Program-made: the position numbers and the translations under genes
Notes under the pieces: generated by a model
What the model saw: only the letters and a program-made list of their open reading frames with translations
What the model was told of the DNA's origin: nothing
Databases searched by the model: none
From: Xanthomarina gelatinilytica
GTDB taxonomy: Bacteria; Bacteroidota; Bacteroidia; Flavobacteriales; Flavobacteriaceae
DNA: 64,000 nt
Reading direction: 5' to 3'
NCBI RefSeq assembly: GCF_000348685.1
Contig: NZ_ANLA01000004.1
Span: 186,001 to 250,000 of the forward strand
In this document: positions 15,227-23,275 of the stretch, in pieces
Layout: every line of letters starts with the position of its first letter
Numbering within the stretch: the stretch's first letter is position 1

Positions 15227-17098
15227 TTAATATTTATCTTTTACATTATTTTTTATCCAAGTGGTACAGTCCTTAAAAGTAAGAAATATATGGTCTGGAT
15301 GTATTAAGTCTGGAATAATATCTATACGTTCCATTAAATATCTAGGTTGTTTTAACAAACCCACAAAAAGAACGGTAATATTGTTTTTATTTAGTTCCTG
15401 CAGCACATCTTCCATGGCGTACAGTCCAGATTGATCCATATACTGCATTCTTCCTAAACGTATTACCACAGTTGAGGCAGTTTTGGGAATTTGTGCAGCA
15501 AGGCTTTGAAAATCGCTGGTAGACCCAAAAAATAAAGGCCCTTTTAAGTGCTTTATAAAAACCTCTTCCTTCAATTTCTCTGGAAAATTGGCTTCGTCTG
15601 CCCAAGCTTTTTCTTCTTTTAAGGTCTTAACATCTGATCTTTGTGCTGTTAAATCGCCTATTTTCTTCATAAATAAAAGCGAGGCAATAACCAATCCTAT
15701 TCCTACAGCATATACCAAGTTCCAAAAGGTTGATAACAGTAGTACTATGACCATAATCAAAACTTCAGAACTCAATTTTAATGGCCCTATTTTAATATCT
15801 TTAGGTAAACTTGGGATGGCTTTCAAGCCTTTATAATCCATGACACCTATACCTACCGTGATTAAAATTCCAGCTAAAACAGCTGCTGGAATACTGGAAG
15901 CCAGACCAGGCAGACCTGGTATCAATAAAATACTTAACAGTAACAAACCAGCAATCATACCAGATAATTTTGTTTTTCCGCCAGAATTAATGTTCACAAC
16001 GGTCCTAATAGTTGCTCCTGCTCCAGGAATTCCACCAAAAATGGCTCCAATACTGTTACCTATACCTTGTCCTATCAATTCTTTATTTGGCTTGTGCTTT
16101 GTTTTGGTCATATTATCTGCCACCACACTAGTAAGCAAGGAATCAATAGCTCCCAAAAGAGCCAAGGTCAATGCTGTAAAGATATATGGTGTTATCATGC
16201 CAAAACTAAAATTGGTAATGATACTTAAATTTGGAACAGGCAATCCACTTGGAATTTCTTCAATAGGTCTATAATTTAAACCAAAAGCCATGGCAATGCC
16301 AGACATTACCACAAGTGCCACCAAGGTGCTAGGAATAGCTGTTGTAATGCGTTTAAAGCCATAGATAATAATGATGGTCCCTAAAGCCAATAAAACTTCC
16401 AGCCAATTGATATTCTGTATCGCTTTGGGCAAAACTTTAATAGCCCCTACAACACCGGAAGCCTCTTTGGCAGCTAATGTCTTGGACTCTTTTAAAATAT
16501 CTTCTTGACTTATATTCTTGGCCCTATCAATGGTTTCCTTAAAATCCTCCAAAACCAAGATCCCTTCACCTGCTTCTTCTTTTAAAATGTTTTGTAGGAT
16601 AATCTCTTCGGCTTGAGGCTTAAATTGTTCCACAAAAACTTCATCGTCTTTGGGATAGTATCCTAAAGCTGGTAGTATTTGAGTGACAAGGATAATGACA
16701 CCAATGGCTGTCATAAAACCAGAAACTACAGGATAAGGAATGTATTTAATGTATTTACCAAAGCCTAAGAAACCCAATCCTATTTGAAACAAACCAGCCA
16801 ATAAAAATACGGTTAAAATAGCTGGCAATGCTTTGGTTACATCGCCATCATTAACAGCAAGTATTCCTGCTATTACCACCATACTTACGGCAGTCATTGG
16901 AGCCGTTGGACCAGAAATTTGTGTGTTGGTACCACCAAAAAGAGCTGCAAAAAAGCTTATAAAGATGGCTCCATATAGTCCTGCACTTGGGCCTAACCCA
17001 GACGAGACACCAAAGGCCAATGCTAGAGGAAGGGCTACAATACCAGCCGTTATACCTCCAAAGGCATCCCCTTTGAAATTTGAAAATAATTTTTTCAT
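15227..17098 (-). CDS. SulP family anion transporter with STAS domain, possible bicarbonate carrier
   Basis: 623 residues from the ATG at 17098 (MKKLFSNFKGDAFGGITAGIVALPLALAFGVSSG, the standard SulP opening). The membrane part has about 10-12 helices, with TNTQISGPTAPMTAVSMVVIAG and GIPGAGATIRTVVNINSGGKTKLSGM motifs. It is unusual in carrying a long hydrophilic, charged loop of about 70 residues (QFKPQAEEIILQNILKEEAGEGILVLEDF onward) near residue 155. The C-terminus is a STAS domain (about 510-610, VVIRLGRMQYMDQSGLYAMEDVL). Linkage with carbonic anhydrase suggests bicarbonate, but sulfate or another anion is possible. An earlier ATG at 17143 is rejected as not family-like. Confidence 0.92.
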   Translation of the reverse strand: MKKLFSNFKGDAFGGITAGIVALPLALAFGVSSGLGPSAGLYGAIFISFFAALFGGTNTQISGPTAPMTAVSMVVIAGILAVNDGDVTKALPAILTVFLLAGLFQIGLGFLGFGKYIKYIPYPVVSGFMTAIGVIILVTQILPALGYYPKDDEVFVEQFKPQAEEIILQNILKEEAGEGILVLEDFKETIDRAKNISQEDILKESKTLAAKEASGVVGAIKVLPKAIQNINWLEVLLALGTIIIIYGFKRITTAIPSTLVALVVMSGIAMAFGLNYRPIEEIPSGLPVPNLSIITNFSFGMITPYIFTALTLALLGAIDSLLTSVVADNMTKTKHKPNKELIGQGIGNSIGAIFGGIPGAGATIRTVVNINSGGKTKLSGMIAGLLLLSILLIPGLPGLASSIPAAVLAGILITVGIGVMDYKGLKAIPSLPKDIKIGPLKLSSEVLIMVIVLLLSTFWNLVYAVGIGLVIASLLFMKKIGDLTAQRSDVKTLKEEKAWADEANFPEKLKEEVFIKHLKGPLFFGSTSDFQSLAAQIPKTASTVVIRLGRMQYMDQSGLYAMEDVLQELNKNNITVLFVGLLKQPRYLMERIDIIPDLIHPDHIFLTFKDCTTWIKNNVKDKY

Positions 17099-17253
17099 GT
17101 ACAGATGTATTTTGTTTATGTTGATACCCTTAATGTGTATCAAACACTAATTATAATTGCACCTCTTGACTTGGGTACAATACTAACTTTAAAAAAATTG
17201 TGAATGTTTGGTTTGAAGAGTTTGTTTTCAAACCATGCAATAAGGATTTATTG

Positions 17254-17553
17254 CTAAATAATACAATCTGGTGGTGGAGAATGTGTTTCCAGTGAAAGCT
17301 GGGAATAGTGATTTAAATAAAAATCGAATTGTTTCTTTTTTTGAAGTTCCAAAACAAGCAATTCTGAATTGTCATAATTAGGAAAAGCTATTTGCTTATG
17401 CTTGATTTCGTAGTTGTTGTTATTTTCTTCTTCGTTGATACCATAAAACATGGATATATCAAACGATTTGTCCATAACAGTAATCACTAAAGGAGCTGCT
17501 ATAAACATGGTGAAAATAATGATAAAGCAAAGTGAAATAGTAGTTTTCTTCAT
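17254..17553 (-). CDS. Small single-pass membrane or exported protein, unknown function
   Basis: 99 residues. One hydrophobic segment at about residues 5-27 (ISLCFIIIFTMFIAAPLVITVMD) could be an uncleaved anchor. The rest is an Asn/Glu-rich hydrophilic part (EENNNNYEIKHKQIAFPNYDNSE) ending LETHSPPPDCII with a single late Cys. I do not recognise it. A TAnnTTTG box at 17577-17584 lies 24 bases upstream, so it probably has its own promoter although it follows batE on the same strand. Confidence 0.6.
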   Translation of the reverse strand: MKKTTISLCFIIIFTMFIAAPLVITVMDKSFDISMFYGINEEENNNNYEIKHKQIAFPNYDNSELLVLELQKKKQFDFYLNHYSQLSLETHSPPPDCII

Positions 17554-17576
17554 CCAATTTTTTTAAAAATCAAAAA

Positions 17577-17584
17577 CAAAGATA
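17577..17584 (-). promoter_or_regulatory. -7 promoter box (TATCTTTG) of the 99-residue membrane protein
   Basis: Exact TAnnTTTG match on the minus strand, with a predicted start near 17570 and a leader of about 17 bases to the ATG at 17553. Confidence 0.5.
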
Positions 17585-17617
17585 CAATTCCATTTTTTTA
17601 TTTTAGTTAAATAAACT

Positions 17618-18367
17618 TTAAAGTGCTTTTATATCCTGGTTTAGGATCCAACCTGTTTTCCCATCGGAAAGTTTGATTTTTTTCCAGTTGTTTACAGTGT
17701 CCAAAATTTGAACCTTGGTTCCTTCATGTAAAATAAAAGCTTCTGTGCTGCGTAAATTAGGCTCGCTTTTTACTTGACTTTCTTGCGCAAAAATAATGGC
17801 TGGTTGGTCTTTTTTATCCAAATTGAATTTATGAAAAGCAAATATCAAGGCTAAGCAAGTGAAACCTAAACTTAACATACTGCTTACAAAAGCGAGTCGC
17901 TTTTTAGTAGTGGAATAAGCAAAATAATAGGTTAGGAACAGAACTACAAAGATAGAAATAAAAGCTATTGCAAGTTTGGCCCAAGTATTAAAACCAAAGG
18001 TATTGGTTACTTTTTTAATGTAATTTGAAAGCCCAACCTCTGGAACAGAATCTATGGCATCAATGGTCATATTTCTTGCAAAAGCTGCATTGTTTTTTAT
18101 CTCTTTATCGTTTGGCGCCAATTGTAAGGCTTTTTCGTAATAATAAATACTAGGAGCAATATGGTTTAGTTTATAATGTGCATTTGCCAAATTAAAATAC
18201 AGTTCTGCCGAATGTTCTCCATTTTCAAGAATATTTTCGTATTTAAGAATGGCTTGCTCATAATTTCCATCGTTATATAAGGCATTTCCCTGTTCAAACA
18301 AAGAGATGTTTTGAGCCGATGTAATAAAGCTCAAAAAAAACACAAGTATGTAAACTAACTTCTTCAT
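17618..18367 (-). CDS. batE: BatE: TPR and SH3-like domain protein
   Basis: 249 residues. Signal peptide, then about three tetratricopeptide repeats (residues 22-95: ALYNDGNYEQAILKYENIL, AELYFNLANAHYKLNHIAPSIYYYEKAL), two membrane helices (about 128-150 and 158-178) and a C-terminal bacterial SH3 domain (about 190-249: LHEGTKVQILDTVNNWKKIKLSDGKTGWIL). This is the BatE layout in Bacteroidota aerotolerance operons. Its ATG overlaps the batD stop by four bases. Confidence 0.9.
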   Translation of the reverse strand: MKKLVYILVFFLSFITSAQNISLFEQGNALYNDGNYEQAILKYENILENGEHSAELYFNLANAHYKLNHIAPSIYYYEKALQLAPNDKEIKNNAAFARNMTIDAIDSVPEVGLSNYIKKVTNTFGFNTWAKLAIAFISIFVVLFLTYYFAYSTTKKRLAFVSSMLSLGFTCLALIFAFHKFNLDKKDQPAIIFAQESQVKSEPNLRSTEAFILHEGTKVQILDTVNNWKKIKLSDGKTGWILNQDIKAL

Positions 18368-20139
18368 TTAATTTGTTTGTCTATTGCAGAAATGGTTTTT
18401 GCTGCTTTATCGTAATCTTGTTGCATTTCCACATGAGTGATTGGTGTGTACCTAGCCAATTCGCAATTTTTTAATATAGCTATAAAACTAGTTACAAATT
18501 GACTGTCCACTTGTTTGGTTAGCAATAAATCTTGAATTTTTTCTTTGGTAAATTCACTGGTTTCAATATGCAGTTTGGCTTTTAAATAATTATGTAATGC
18601 TTTTTCCAAGGCCACATAAAAAGCTTCTTTATTGCCTAATGCTTTTTTAGCTTCACCTAAATAGCGTTTGGCCAGTTTATCGGCTTTTCTAATTTTATTT
18701 CCAGTAATATCTGCATCGCGTTCCTGTTTCTTTTTTCTAATAACTATGGCCAAAGGAATGGCTAAAAGTGGCAGCAGTAACCCTGTCCAGAAACCTGTAG
18801 ACTTAAAAAAGTTGTTTGGTGTTATGCTTGTTAACTCTGTGCTTGTTTTAATAAAAGCAAATTGCTGGTTGTTTACCACAACAGGTTGTTTTCCATTATT
18901 TGCTGAAGCAATATTGTTGTCTGAAGCTGTAGTGTTTGTTGGACCATCTAGTACATTAATAACAATTTCGCCAGAAGAAATACGTTTATAGGATTCTGTT
19001 TTTACATCAAAATACGAAAAGCTAATACTAGGAATTGGGTATTTTCCTTTATATTGAGGTACAATGGTGTAACTATCTGATATGCTTCCTTGCATACCAT
19101 TTAAATTGGTCACCACATTTTCTGAATGTTCTGGTTCGTAAACTTCCAAGGAACTTGGCAATGATAATTTAGGGAGTTCGAATAGTTTTAAATTTCCATT
19201 TCCTTTAACTTCTACACGAGCTTGCAAAGATTCTGAAGCGTTTAGCTCAGATTTGGATGTAATGACATTGAATTCAAAATCTCCAACAGCTCCTGTAAAA
19301 TCGGTTGGCTTTCCTTCTACAGGTAACGGTTTTACTTGAATTGTCCTACTGCCAGCTGAGATGGTTTTATGCACTTGTGTCATCAATCTACCTCCAAAAA
19401 TATCCCTTCTGTTTGTTGGTATTTCTATAGTTACATCCAAACTTAAAGGTTCTATTTCAAGTTTTCCGGTTTTTTGAGGGTATAACACAGTTTTACGCAA
19501 TACCACATATCTATAATCTTCGCCTTTATAAGTGCCATTTAAAACTTTAAGGTTTTTTATATCAATATTCTGGCTCCAAAAATCGTTATATCTTGGGTTG
19601 TCTATTTCACGCCAATTGCTCACTCCTGTGTCTGGAGACACATAAAGTTTGTAAACCACGGTTATGGCTTCATTTAAATAAGGGTTTCCGTTGGATACCT
19701 CAGCCACCAAATGTATGTTATTGGAAGCAATGGTTTCTGGGTTATTGTCGTCGTTAGGTCTGTCAACAGCAGCAGTAACCACAATGGTTTGAGGGGTTGT
19801 TTTATATATTTCACCATCAATTTCTATGGTTGCCTGTTTAATGGTGAAAGAGCCTCGTTGTTTTGGTGATAAAAAATAACTGTATGTTTTTTTATAAGAC
19901 CGTTTTCCATTCATCCAGGACGTGCTCACTGCCTGGTTGGGTCCTCCAACAATATTAAATCCCACAAAATCTGGCGGATTGAAATTATCGCCATCTTTGT
20001 TCATCTCAAAATCTACACGCAACCTTTCGTTAATACCAAGTTTTTTCTTGCTTACTTTAGCTTCAAAAGTTACTTGAGCAGTAGCAATACTTGTACTTAA
20101 TACAATGAGCAATAATGATATGTGTTTTATTATTTTCAT
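18364..20139 (-). CDS. batD: BatD: large periplasmic protein with C-terminal membrane anchor
   Basis: 591 residues. Signal peptide (residues 1-22), several immunoglobulin-like beta domains starting VTFEAKVSKKKLGINERLRVDFEMN, a BatD-family WMNGKRSYKKTYSYFLSPKQRGSFTI stretch, one membrane helix at about 445-465 (GFWTGLLLPLLAIPLAIVIRKKK) and a cytoplasmic helical tail. In Bacteroides the Bat proteins form complexes and were linked to oxygen tolerance; in other bacteria the system affects envelope integrity. It is coupled to batE by an ATGA overlap. Confidence 0.92.
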   Translation of the reverse strand: MKIIKHISLLLIVLSTSIATAQVTFEAKVSKKKLGINERLRVDFEMNKDGDNFNPPDFVGFNIVGGPNQAVSTSWMNGKRSYKKTYSYFLSPKQRGSFTIKQATIEIDGEIYKTTPQTIVVTAAVDRPNDDNNPETIASNNIHLVAEVSNGNPYLNEAITVVYKLYVSPDTGVSNWREIDNPRYNDFWSQNIDIKNLKVLNGTYKGEDYRYVVLRKTVLYPQKTGKLEIEPLSLDVTIEIPTNRRDIFGGRLMTQVHKTISAGSRTIQVKPLPVEGKPTDFTGAVGDFEFNVITSKSELNASESLQARVEVKGNGNLKLFELPKLSLPSSLEVYEPEHSENVVTNLNGMQGSISDSYTIVPQYKGKYPIPSISFSYFDVKTESYKRISSGEIVINVLDGPTNTTASDNNIASANNGKQPVVVNNQQFAFIKTSTELTSITPNNFFKSTGFWTGLLLPLLAIPLAIVIRKKKQERDADITGNKIRKADKLAKRYLGEAKKALGNKEAFYVALEKALHNYLKAKLHIETSEFTKEKIQDLLLTKQVDSQFVTSFIAILKNCELARYTPITHVEMQQDYDKAAKTISAIDKQIK

Positions 20140-20197
20140 AGGTTCATTGTCCTTTGGACGTCTTTCCCAAGAGGAAAGAGAAATCTTTATAAATTGT

Positions 20198-21073
20198 TTA
20201 CCAATCTTTTTCTGTTTGAACTTTTACCCCTTTTTGCTTCTCAGCATTTATTTTTTCCTGTACTTTTTGTTCTTGATTGTTCATGGCTTCCAACAAGTTT
20301 TTTACTTGTTGAGGTGATAATTGTCCTGGCTGAGGTTGAGGTGGTTGTTGGTCCTTTTTCTGATCGTCTCCCTTACCTTGATCCTTTTTATCTTCTTTAG
20401 GTTTGCCTTGATCGTCTTTTTGGTCGTCGCCATCTTTTTTGTCTTGATCACCTTGGTCTTGGTTATCGTCTTTATTTTCGCCTTCGTCTTGTTTGTCTTG
20501 ATCGTCTTTTTGCTCGTCCTGGTTTTGATCTTGATTTTGGTCCTGATTCTGATCTTGGTTTTGATCTTTGTTTTGGTCGTCTTTATTATCGTCTTGCTGT
20601 TCGTCTTTTTGGTCTTCGGCACATTTCTTTGCTAAAGCCAGATTGTAACGTGTTTCATTGTCTGAAGGGTTGTTTCTAAGGGCATTTTTGTAGGCATCCA
20701 CTGCTTCCTGACACTTGTTTTCTTTCATTAATATGTTGCCAATATTATGAAAAGCTTTGTGTTTTTCTTCTTTTGAAGTAGCGTTTTTTGTTGCTTGTTG
20801 CAAACGGTATAAAGCTTCGTTATAGCTTCCTTCTTGATAATAGGAAGTCCCTAGATTATAAGCTCCAGCAACCGAAGTTGCTTGCTGTGAAAGTGCCTTA
20901 CGATAAGCCATTTCTGCTGAAACAAAATCGTTGTTTATCGCTTTTTCGTTTCCTTCGTACACAAAGTTATTGGCTTTTTTCAAGGCCATCAACTCTTGTT
21001 TCTCTTGGTCTTTTTCTTGAGAAAATCCAGAAATACTAATTAGTGCAAATATGTAAAATAGTAGCTTTTTCAT
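20198..21073 (-). CDS. batC: BatC: TPR protein with long Asp/Gln/Lys-rich tract
   Basis: 291 residues. A signal peptide (LLFYIFALISISGFSQ) and three TPR units (residues 28-150: AEMAYRKALSQQATSVAGAYNLGTSYYQEGSYNEALYRL; CQEAVDAYKNALRNNPSDNETRYNLALAKK) are followed by about 100 residues of almost pure D, Q, K, N, G and E (about bases 20326-20620), including a tandem run of Gln-Asp-Gln-Asn units. The C-terminal QLSPQQVKNLLEAMNNQEQKVQEKI is the conserved BatC end. The low-complexity tract creates long spurious ORFs on both strands. Confidence 0.9.
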   Translation of the reverse strand: MKKLLFYIFALISISGFSQEKDQEKQELMALKKANNFVYEGNEKAINNDFVSAEMAYRKALSQQATSVAGAYNLGTSYYQEGSYNEALYRLQQATKNATSKEEKHKAFHNIGNILMKENKCQEAVDAYKNALRNNPSDNETRYNLALAKKCAEDQKDEQQDDNKDDQNKDQNQDQNQDQNQDQNQDEQKDDQDKQDEGENKDDNQDQGDQDKKDGDDQKDDQGKPKEDKKDQGKGDDQKKDQQPPQPQPGQLSPQQVKNLLEAMNNQEQKVQEKINAEKQKGVKVQTEKDW

Positions 21074-21201
21074 TCTTATTCTTATCGTCTTTCATTTTGC
21101 TTTTTTGCAACCTCTAATATATAAAACTGTTGTATTGCTGATAGTTAAAGCTTTTATAAAATTTCAATTTGGTTAAGCTTGCAGGACATTGAAGCTTGAG
21201 A

Positions 21202-22239
21202 CTATAAGTTTTCGTTAAACAGGTTCAATTTTTTTAACCAAGCTGTTTTTCTGTCCAATAAAAAAATGTCCAAAAACAAAAAAGCTATGGCAAAGGCCAA
21301 GAACCATTGAAATTGATCTTTAAAATCGGCAAACTGTTTGGCTTCAAATTCCTTCTTGTCCATTTTATTTAATATATCCCTTATGTTTTCTACCACTTCG
21401 TTGGTGTTCTTGCCATTTAAATAAGCGCCATTGGCTTCGTTGGCAATGGTTTTAAGGGTTTCTTCGTCTAGACGAGTGATAACGGTTTCGCCATTGGAAT
21501 CTTTTTTGTAGTTTAAAACAATGCCATTTCGTTTGATGGGAATGGGACCTCCTTTGGCGTCTCCAACACCTATGGTAAAAATCCTGATGCCTTCTTCGCT
21601 AGCTTCTTCCGCTACTTTTGCTGCATCTTCACTATGGTCTTCTCCATCTGAAATAATTATTAAAACCCGATTGGTTTGCTCATCGTCGTCGTAATAGGTT
21701 TTGGCCAATTCAATGGCTTCATTAATGGCTGTTCCTTGAGAAGACAGCATGTCTGTATTCATGTTTTGCAGGAACATTTTTGCTGAAGCATAATCTGTAG
21801 TGATTGGTAATTGAGGAAAGGCTTTTCCTGCGTAGGCAATAATTCCCACACGATCGCTAGCTAGGTTATTGATAATTTGTGTTACCAGTTGTTTGGCTTT
21901 TTCCAATCTGTTTGGTGCTATATCTTCTGCCAACATACTTTTGGAAACATCCACTGCAAAAACAATATCCACTCCTTCGCGTTTAACCGTTTCCAGCTTG
22001 GTACCTATTTTTGGGTTTACCAAAGCAATGGACAAAGACGCTATGGCCAAGCAAATAACCGTAAGTTTTAAAATACTTTTAAACAGCGATTGGTTTGGGC
22101 TTAATCTCTTTAATAGTTTTTTATTGGCAAACTTTTTTTGAGCATGGCGTTTCCATATTTGAAGCACCAAAAAGAATAGGATTATTACTGGAATAACCGC
22201 TAATACCCAAAACCATATTTTTTCTTCTAATTGATACAT
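21202..22239 (-). CDS. batB: BatB: von Willebrand factor type A membrane protein
   Basis: 345 residues. Two N-terminal membrane helices (about 10-27 and 57-77), a VWA domain (about 88-285) and a C-terminal helix (about 308-328). The MIDAS metal site is intact: DVSKS (in VFAVDVSKSMLAEDIAPNRLEKAK), later a Thr loop and IISDGEDHSED. It is a paralogue of batA directly upstream and probably arose by duplication. The 128-base gap to batC, with no clear promoter, is the longest inside the bat block. Confidence 0.93.
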   Translation of the reverse strand: MYQLEEKIWFWVLAVIPVIILFFLVLQIWKRHAQKKFANKKLLKRLSPNQSLFKSILKLTVICLAIASLSIALVNPKIGTKLETVKREGVDIVFAVDVSKSMLAEDIAPNRLEKAKQLVTQIINNLASDRVGIIAYAGKAFPQLPITTDYASAKMFLQNMNTDMLSSQGTAINEAIELAKTYYDDDEQTNRVLIIISDGEDHSEDAAKVAEEASEEGIRIFTIGVGDAKGGPIPIKRNGIVLNYKKDSNGETVITRLDEETLKTIANEANGAYLNGKNTNEVVENIRDILNKMDKKEFEAKQFADFKDQFQWFLAFAIAFLFLDIFLLDRKTAWLKKLNLFNENL

Positions 22240-22270
22240 TTTCTATTGTTAAGTGTTCGAAGTTTTAAGT

Positions 22271-23275
22271 TTACACAAAACTCCTAAATATTGTAAATCT
22301 CAATAATAACTCCAAAAGCAATAACATGCCTGCCAAAAGCACCAATGGTCTGTATTTTTCTTCGTAGTTATAGTATTTAAATTCTTCAATCTCTGTTTTT
22401 TCCAACTTGTTTATTTCGTCGTAAATTTCGGCAAGCTTCTCATTGTCTGTTGCTCTAAAATATTTACCTCCTGTTACTTTGGCTATCTCTTTAAGCAGTT
22501 CTTCATCAATTTCAACTTGTGCACGACCATATTGAAAATTCCCATTAGGCAAAATAGCCATTGGCGTTAAAGCCATTCCATTTGTACCCAAACCAATGGT
22601 GTAGGTTTTAATACCATATTCCACAGCCAATTCGCTAGCTATTTTTGGATCTATAAAACCGGAGTTGTTAACGCCATCTGTTAATAGGATAATTATTTTG
22701 CTTTTGGCCTTGCTATCTTTCAAACGGTTTACCGAAGTTGCCAGACCCATGCCAATTGCTGTTCCTCCTTCAATAATGGTATTGTATTTTATGCTTTCCA
22801 GAGAGCGCAATACTATGGCTTTGTCGCTGGTAATTGGTGTTTTTGTATAGCTTTCACCTGCATATTCAACCAAACCAATTCTATCGTTTGGTCTTTCTTT
22901 TATAAACTCGGCAGCCACTTCTTTTAATGCTTCCAGCCTGTTTGGCCTTAAGTCCTTGGCCAACATACTTGCCGAAACGTCTATGGCCATGACAATATCT
23001 ATCCCTCGAGTGGTTTTGGTTTTTGTTGAGACATCTACCGTTCTTGGTCTTGCCAAAGCTGTAATCAATAACGCCAACACCAATAATCTTAATACAAAAA
23101 GGACATGTTTTAATTTGGGTAAAAAGGAATTTCCTGTTTTAAAACCTTTTAAGCTGGATATTTTAAGTTCGGCTGTTTGTTTATTGAACTTAAAAACATA
23201 CCATAAAATGGCTATTGGAAGCAATAAAAACAACCAGAAAAACTCTTTATTTAAAAATTCAATCCCTTCAAACAT
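22271..23275 (-). CDS. batA: BatA: von Willebrand factor type A membrane protein
   Basis: 334 residues. N-terminal membrane helices, then a VWA domain with intact MIDAS (DVSAS in IVMAIDVSASMLAKDLRPNRLEALK; ILLTDGVNNSG) and a C-terminal helix (PLVLLAGMLLLLELLLRFTIF). Its ATG overlaps the stop of the BatD-like gene by one base (TAATG), so translation is coupled. VWA proteins of this kind are thought to assemble with MoxR ATPase as a chaperone-like unit at the inner membrane. Confidence 0.93.
   Translation of the reverse strand: MFEGIEFLNKEFFWLFLLLPIAILWYVFKFNKQTAELKISSLKGFKTGNSFLPKLKHVLFVLRLLVLALLITALARPRTVDVSTKTKTTRGIDIVMAIDVSASMLAKDLRPNRLEALKEVAAEFIKERPNDRIGLVEYAGESYTKTPITSDKAIVLRSLESIKYNTIIEGGTAIGMGLATSVNRLKDSKAKSKIIILLTDGVNNSGFIDPKIASELAVEYGIKTYTIGLGTNGMALTPMAILPNGNFQYGRAQVEIDEELLKEIAKVTGGKYFRATDNEKLAEIYDEINKLEKTEIEEFKYYNYEEKYRPLVLLAGMLLLLELLLRFTIFRSFV

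Noticed and set aside
17099-17253. Riboswitch or leader element before the SulP gene
   Set aside because: A short GATAC/GTATC inverted repeat exists but no known riboswitch core and only an imperfect promoter box (TAGTGTTTG has one base too many).
20302-20635. Long ORFs of about 105 codons on both strands over batC (a hydrophobic plus-strand one and a Thr/Lys-rich minus-strand one)
   Set aside because: They are shifted-frame shadows of the low-complexity batC tract, whose repetitive codons lack stops in several frames. Their sequences consist almost only of a few residues.
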